Origin: Bacteroidia bacterium
GTDB lineage: Bacteria; Bacteroidota; Bacteroidia; JAESSM01; NORP286
NCBI GenBank assembly: GCA_016764115.1
Contig: JAESSM010000061.1
Span: 1-8,407, forward strand
DNA: 8,407 bases
Direction of reading: 5' to 3'
Shown here: piece after piece, positions 6,618 through 8,407 of the stretch
Layout of the letters: the number at the start of each line of letters is the position of its first letter
Position numbering within the stretch: the stretch's first letter is position 1
Made by a program: the position numbers and the translations under genes
The notes under the pieces: model-generated
What the model was told of the DNA's origin: nothing
Database searches by the model: none
Seen by the model: only the letters and a program-made list of their open reading frames with translations

Positions 6618-7862
6618 ATGATGAAAATTCTAATCCAAAATATAAAGGGACTAATTCAATATTCAGATTCCAAAAGAGGCATCATAAAAGGAAATGATAT
6701 GGGTAATCTGCCTGTTTTGGAGGATTCATTTCTCATTATTAATGATGACAAAATAGATTCATTTGGCTCAATGACTGAGTTAACTGAAGATACTGAAACA
6801 TTTGACCAAGTAGTTGATGTTGCTGGCAAATTTGTGTTTCCCTGTTGGTGCGATTCTCATACACATATTGTATATGCAGGAAGTCGTGAATTGGAATTTG
6901 TTGATAGAATTAATGGTTTAAGCTATGAGGAAATTGCCAATAATGGTGGAGGGATCTTAAATTCTGCTAAGAAACTTCAAAATACGTCAGAAGATGAATT
7001 GATTGAAAGTGCGCTAAGTAGACTTAACGAAGTTGCGAGAACTGGGACAGGAGCTATTGAGATAAAAAGCGGTTATGGATTAACTGTTGATGCTGAGTTG
7101 AAGATGTTGAGAGTTATCAAGAAATTAAAAGATCAATCTCCTTTGACTATCAAAGCTACATTTCTTGGTGCTCATGCTGTTCCCCAGGAGTATAAAGAAG
7201 ACCGAGCAGGGTATATCAATTTAATTATTAATGAAATGCTTCCTATTGTAAAGGATGAGCAACTGGCGGATTATATTGATGTTTTTTGTGAGACAGGTTA
7301 TTTTACTCCTGAAGAAACAGAAAAGATTATTCAAGTTGGTGCTGATACCGGGTTGAAAGCAAAGATTCATGTCAATCAGTTTACTTCCATCGGTGGAATT
7401 GAAACTTGTGTCAAAAACAGCGCCTTATCGGTTGATCATTTAGAAGTAATGGAAGATAGTGACATAGATTGTTTAAGGGGATCCAACACCATTCCGGTCT
7501 TACTTCCATCATGTTCGTTTTTCTTGAAAATACCGTATGGTCCAGCCAGAAAATTAATTGAGGCTGACTTGCCAGTAACATTGGCCACAGATTTTAATCC
7601 CGGATCAACCCCATCAGGAAATATTCCTTTTGTGGTTTCTTTGGCTTGCATTAAAATGAATATGACTCCTGAAGAAGCTATCAATGCCGCTACTTTGAAT
7701 GGTGCTTATGCAATGGAAGTTGATGATGAGCTGGGAAGCATAGAAGTTGGCAAAAAAGCCAATCTATTCATTACCAAAGAAATTCCGAGCTATAGTTATT
7801 TACCCTACGCTTTTGGAAGTAGCTTGATCGAGACCGTTTTTATAAACGGTAAGAAGGTTTGA
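6618..7862 (+). CDS. hutI: Imidazolonepropionase
   Basis: The 414-aa cytosolic amidohydrolase carries out the third step of histidine degradation. It hydrolyses 4-imidazolone-5-propanoate to N-formimino-L-glutamate with a bound metal (Zn or Fe). The amidohydrolase metal and substrate motifs are in order: CDSHTHIVYAGSRE (78-91, metal ligands H81 and H83), EIKSGYGL (148-155), GAHAVP (184-189, H186), HVNQF (251-255, H251), SVDHLE (271-276) and LATDFNPGS (322-330, metal Asp D325). Its length equals the family norm. Two ATGs stand in tandem (6618 and 6621). I give the first, but the second would change only one residue. No Shine-Dalgarno is evident. The product is the substrate of FtcD, whose gene begins 453 bp downstream on the same strand. 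The end overlaps the opposing DUF1801 gene by 23 bp. Confidence 0.97.
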   Translation: MMKILIQNIKGLIQYSDSKRGIIKGNDMGNLPVLEDSFLIINDDKIDSFGSMTELTEDTETFDQVVDVAGKFVFPCWCDSHTHIVYAGSRELEFVDRINGLSYEEIANNGGGILNSAKKLQNTSEDELIESALSRLNEVARTGTGAIEIKSGYGLTVDAELKMLRVIKKLKDQSPLTIKATFLGAHAVPQEYKEDRAGYINLIINEMLPIVKDEQLADYIDVFCETGYFTPEETEKIIQVGADTGLKAKIHVNQFTSIGGIETCVKNSALSVDHLEVMEDSDIDCLRGSNTIPVLLPSCSFFLKIPYGPARKLIEADLPVTLATDFNPGSTPSGNIPFVVSLACIKMNMTPEEAINAATLNGAYAMEVDDELGSIEVGKKANLFITKEIPSYSYLPYAFGSSLIETVFINGKKV

Positions 7863-8217
7863 TTCCCATAGATTCTGATAGTTCATTTATCAAAAGAGCT
7901 TCCTGAAGTACTTCCATAATAATTTCCTCATTCATTTCTTCAACTGAATTTATAGGTATTAACCTGACTACTTTCGCATCACCTTCTAAAATTCCTTGTT
8001 TGTTAGACAGTTTGGTTCCTTTGCATATTCCCAAGTGAACATAGGTTTTCTTACCATTCAAATAGCAAAGCAATCCTTTATATGAGAATACTGGAACATA
8101 CCATTTGATCTCTTCCATTATATCCGGAGAAGCGTTCAAAATCAATTTCCGTAGAGCCTCAAAAATGGGCTTAAGTTCCTCTGGTTGGGCTTTTATGAAG
8201 TCGGTAACAGCATTCAT
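7840..8217 (-). CDS. DUF1801 domain-containing protein
   Basis: This 125-aa protein consists of a single small DUF1801 (YdhG-like) domain. The family pattern is visible. A helical N-terminus VTDFIKAQPEELKPIFEALR (4-23) leads to PDIMEEIKWYVPVFSY (31-46), then GLLCYLNGKKTYVHLGICKG (48-67), GILEGDAKVVRLIPI (75-89) and a C-terminal helix ending EAL. No signal peptide or TM segment is present, so it is probably cytosolic. The family's biochemical function is not established and I assign none. The ATG at 8215-8217 gives a full domain. It lies between hutI and ftcD on the opposite strand. Its last 23 bp overlap the end of hutI, including a small hairpin (7833-7839 with 7844-7850) that both transcripts would read. 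No clear promoter was found upstream. Confidence 0.88.
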   Translation of the reverse strand: MNAVTDFIKAQPEELKPIFEALRKLILNASPDIMEEIKWYVPVFSYKGLLCYLNGKKTYVHLGICKGTKLSNKQGILEGDAKVVRLIPINSVEEMNEEIIMEVLQEALLINELSESMGIKPSYRL

Positions 8218-8278
8218 GATTTAAATATCAGAAATACTTTAATCAATGCCAAACATGGAGTACATAATGCAATTTTGT

Positions 8279-8286
8279 TAATTTTG
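8279..8286 (+). promoter_or_regulatory. Candidate -7 element for ftcD
   Basis: TAATTTTG matches TAnnTTTG exactly and ends 29 nt before the ftcD ATG. No clear TTTG or TTG lies at the expected -33 distance. An own promoter would be needed because the DUF1801 gene interrupts the hutI-ftcD run, although hutI read-through is also possible. Confidence 0.4.
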
Positions 8287-8315
8287 TTACCCTTGTTGAA
8301 TAAATAAATACCATC

Positions 8316-8407
8316 ATGGCAAAACAAATTATAGAATGTGTTCCGAATTTCTCTGAAGGAAGAGATATGAACATCATTGATCAGATAACCAATGAGATTG
8401 AGGGGGT
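8316..8407 (+). CDS. ftcD: Glutamate formimidoyltransferase, N-terminal fragment (cut by right window edge)
   Basis: Only 30 codons are visible, starting MAKQIIECVPNFSEGRD, the conserved N-terminus of formiminotransferase. The IECVPNFSEGRD stretch carries the family's folate and formimino-site region. The enzyme moves the formimino group from formiminoglutamate to tetrahydrofolate, releasing glutamate. That is the step after HutI and fits the neighbourhood. Whether the gene encodes the transferase alone (about 300 aa) or the longer form with a cyclodeaminase domain cannot be seen. The ATG at 8316-8318 lies just before the conserved block. Confidence 0.93.
   Translation, partial: MAKQIIECVPNFSEGRDMNIIDQITNEIEG

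Noticed and set aside
6430..6618. Small plus-strand protein across the inverted repeat (VERSRN...FDFAQSD)
   Set aside because: This is a spurious reading of a non-coding dispersed repeat.
7833..7850. Hairpin ACCGTTT/AAACGGT as a bidirectional terminator between hutI and DUF1801
   Set aside because: The stem is only 7 bp with no T-tract, and it lies in the conserved hutI C-terminal coding sequence (TVFINGKK), so it may be coincidental.
1..8407. CRISPR array, insertion sequence, tRNA/rRNA, defence or biosynthetic system
   Set aside because: No regularly spaced repeats, transposase motifs, tRNA-like cloverleaf or such gene families were seen. The genes are common core or metabolic families.

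Overview
The window fits an AT-rich member of the Bacteroidota, though genus cannot be told from sequence alone. Four things point there. The SecD-type N-terminus (MQSKGAIKFFAIAF...) is the form seen in that phylum's fused SecDF. Several genes have sequences resembling the phylum's TAnnTTTG -7 promoter element and lack a clear Shine-Dalgarno. One secreted FGE-sulfatase-fold protein is of a type common there. An intergenic inverted repeat matches a dispersed repeat I associate with these genomes.

Left part, all minus strand (1-6387). From the right end, aroC (chorismate synthase) is followed by a sodium- or proton-coupled dicarboxylate/amino-acid symporter and then by a short-chain dehydrogenase whose GTG start overlaps the symporter stop by 4 nt. 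Next comes a gap of about 220 bp that holds a GC-richer, heptapeptide-periodic remnant. It is followed by a secreted FGE-like protein that lacks the catalytic cysteines, then a strong hairpin, then the start of secDF, which runs off the left edge.

Right part (6388-8407). A 230-bp divergent region carries an aroC promoter candidate and a 22-bp-arm inverted repeat. hutI (imidazolonepropionase) and the first 30 codons of ftcD (glutamate formimidoyltransferase) are on the plus strand. They are consecutive-pathway histidine degradation genes, separated by a minus-strand DUF1801 gene whose 3' end overlaps that of hutI.

Functionally this is mostly core metabolism and export: preprotein translocation, the shikimate pathway, acidic amino acid or dicarboxylate uptake and histidine catabolism to glutamate. 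I found no defence system, CRISPR array, transposase, tRNA or rRNA, and no convincing new multi-gene system. The most interesting signals are in the spacers: two or three repeat families, a degraded repeat-peptide frame, and hairpins. No gene-free stretch exceeds 300 bp.
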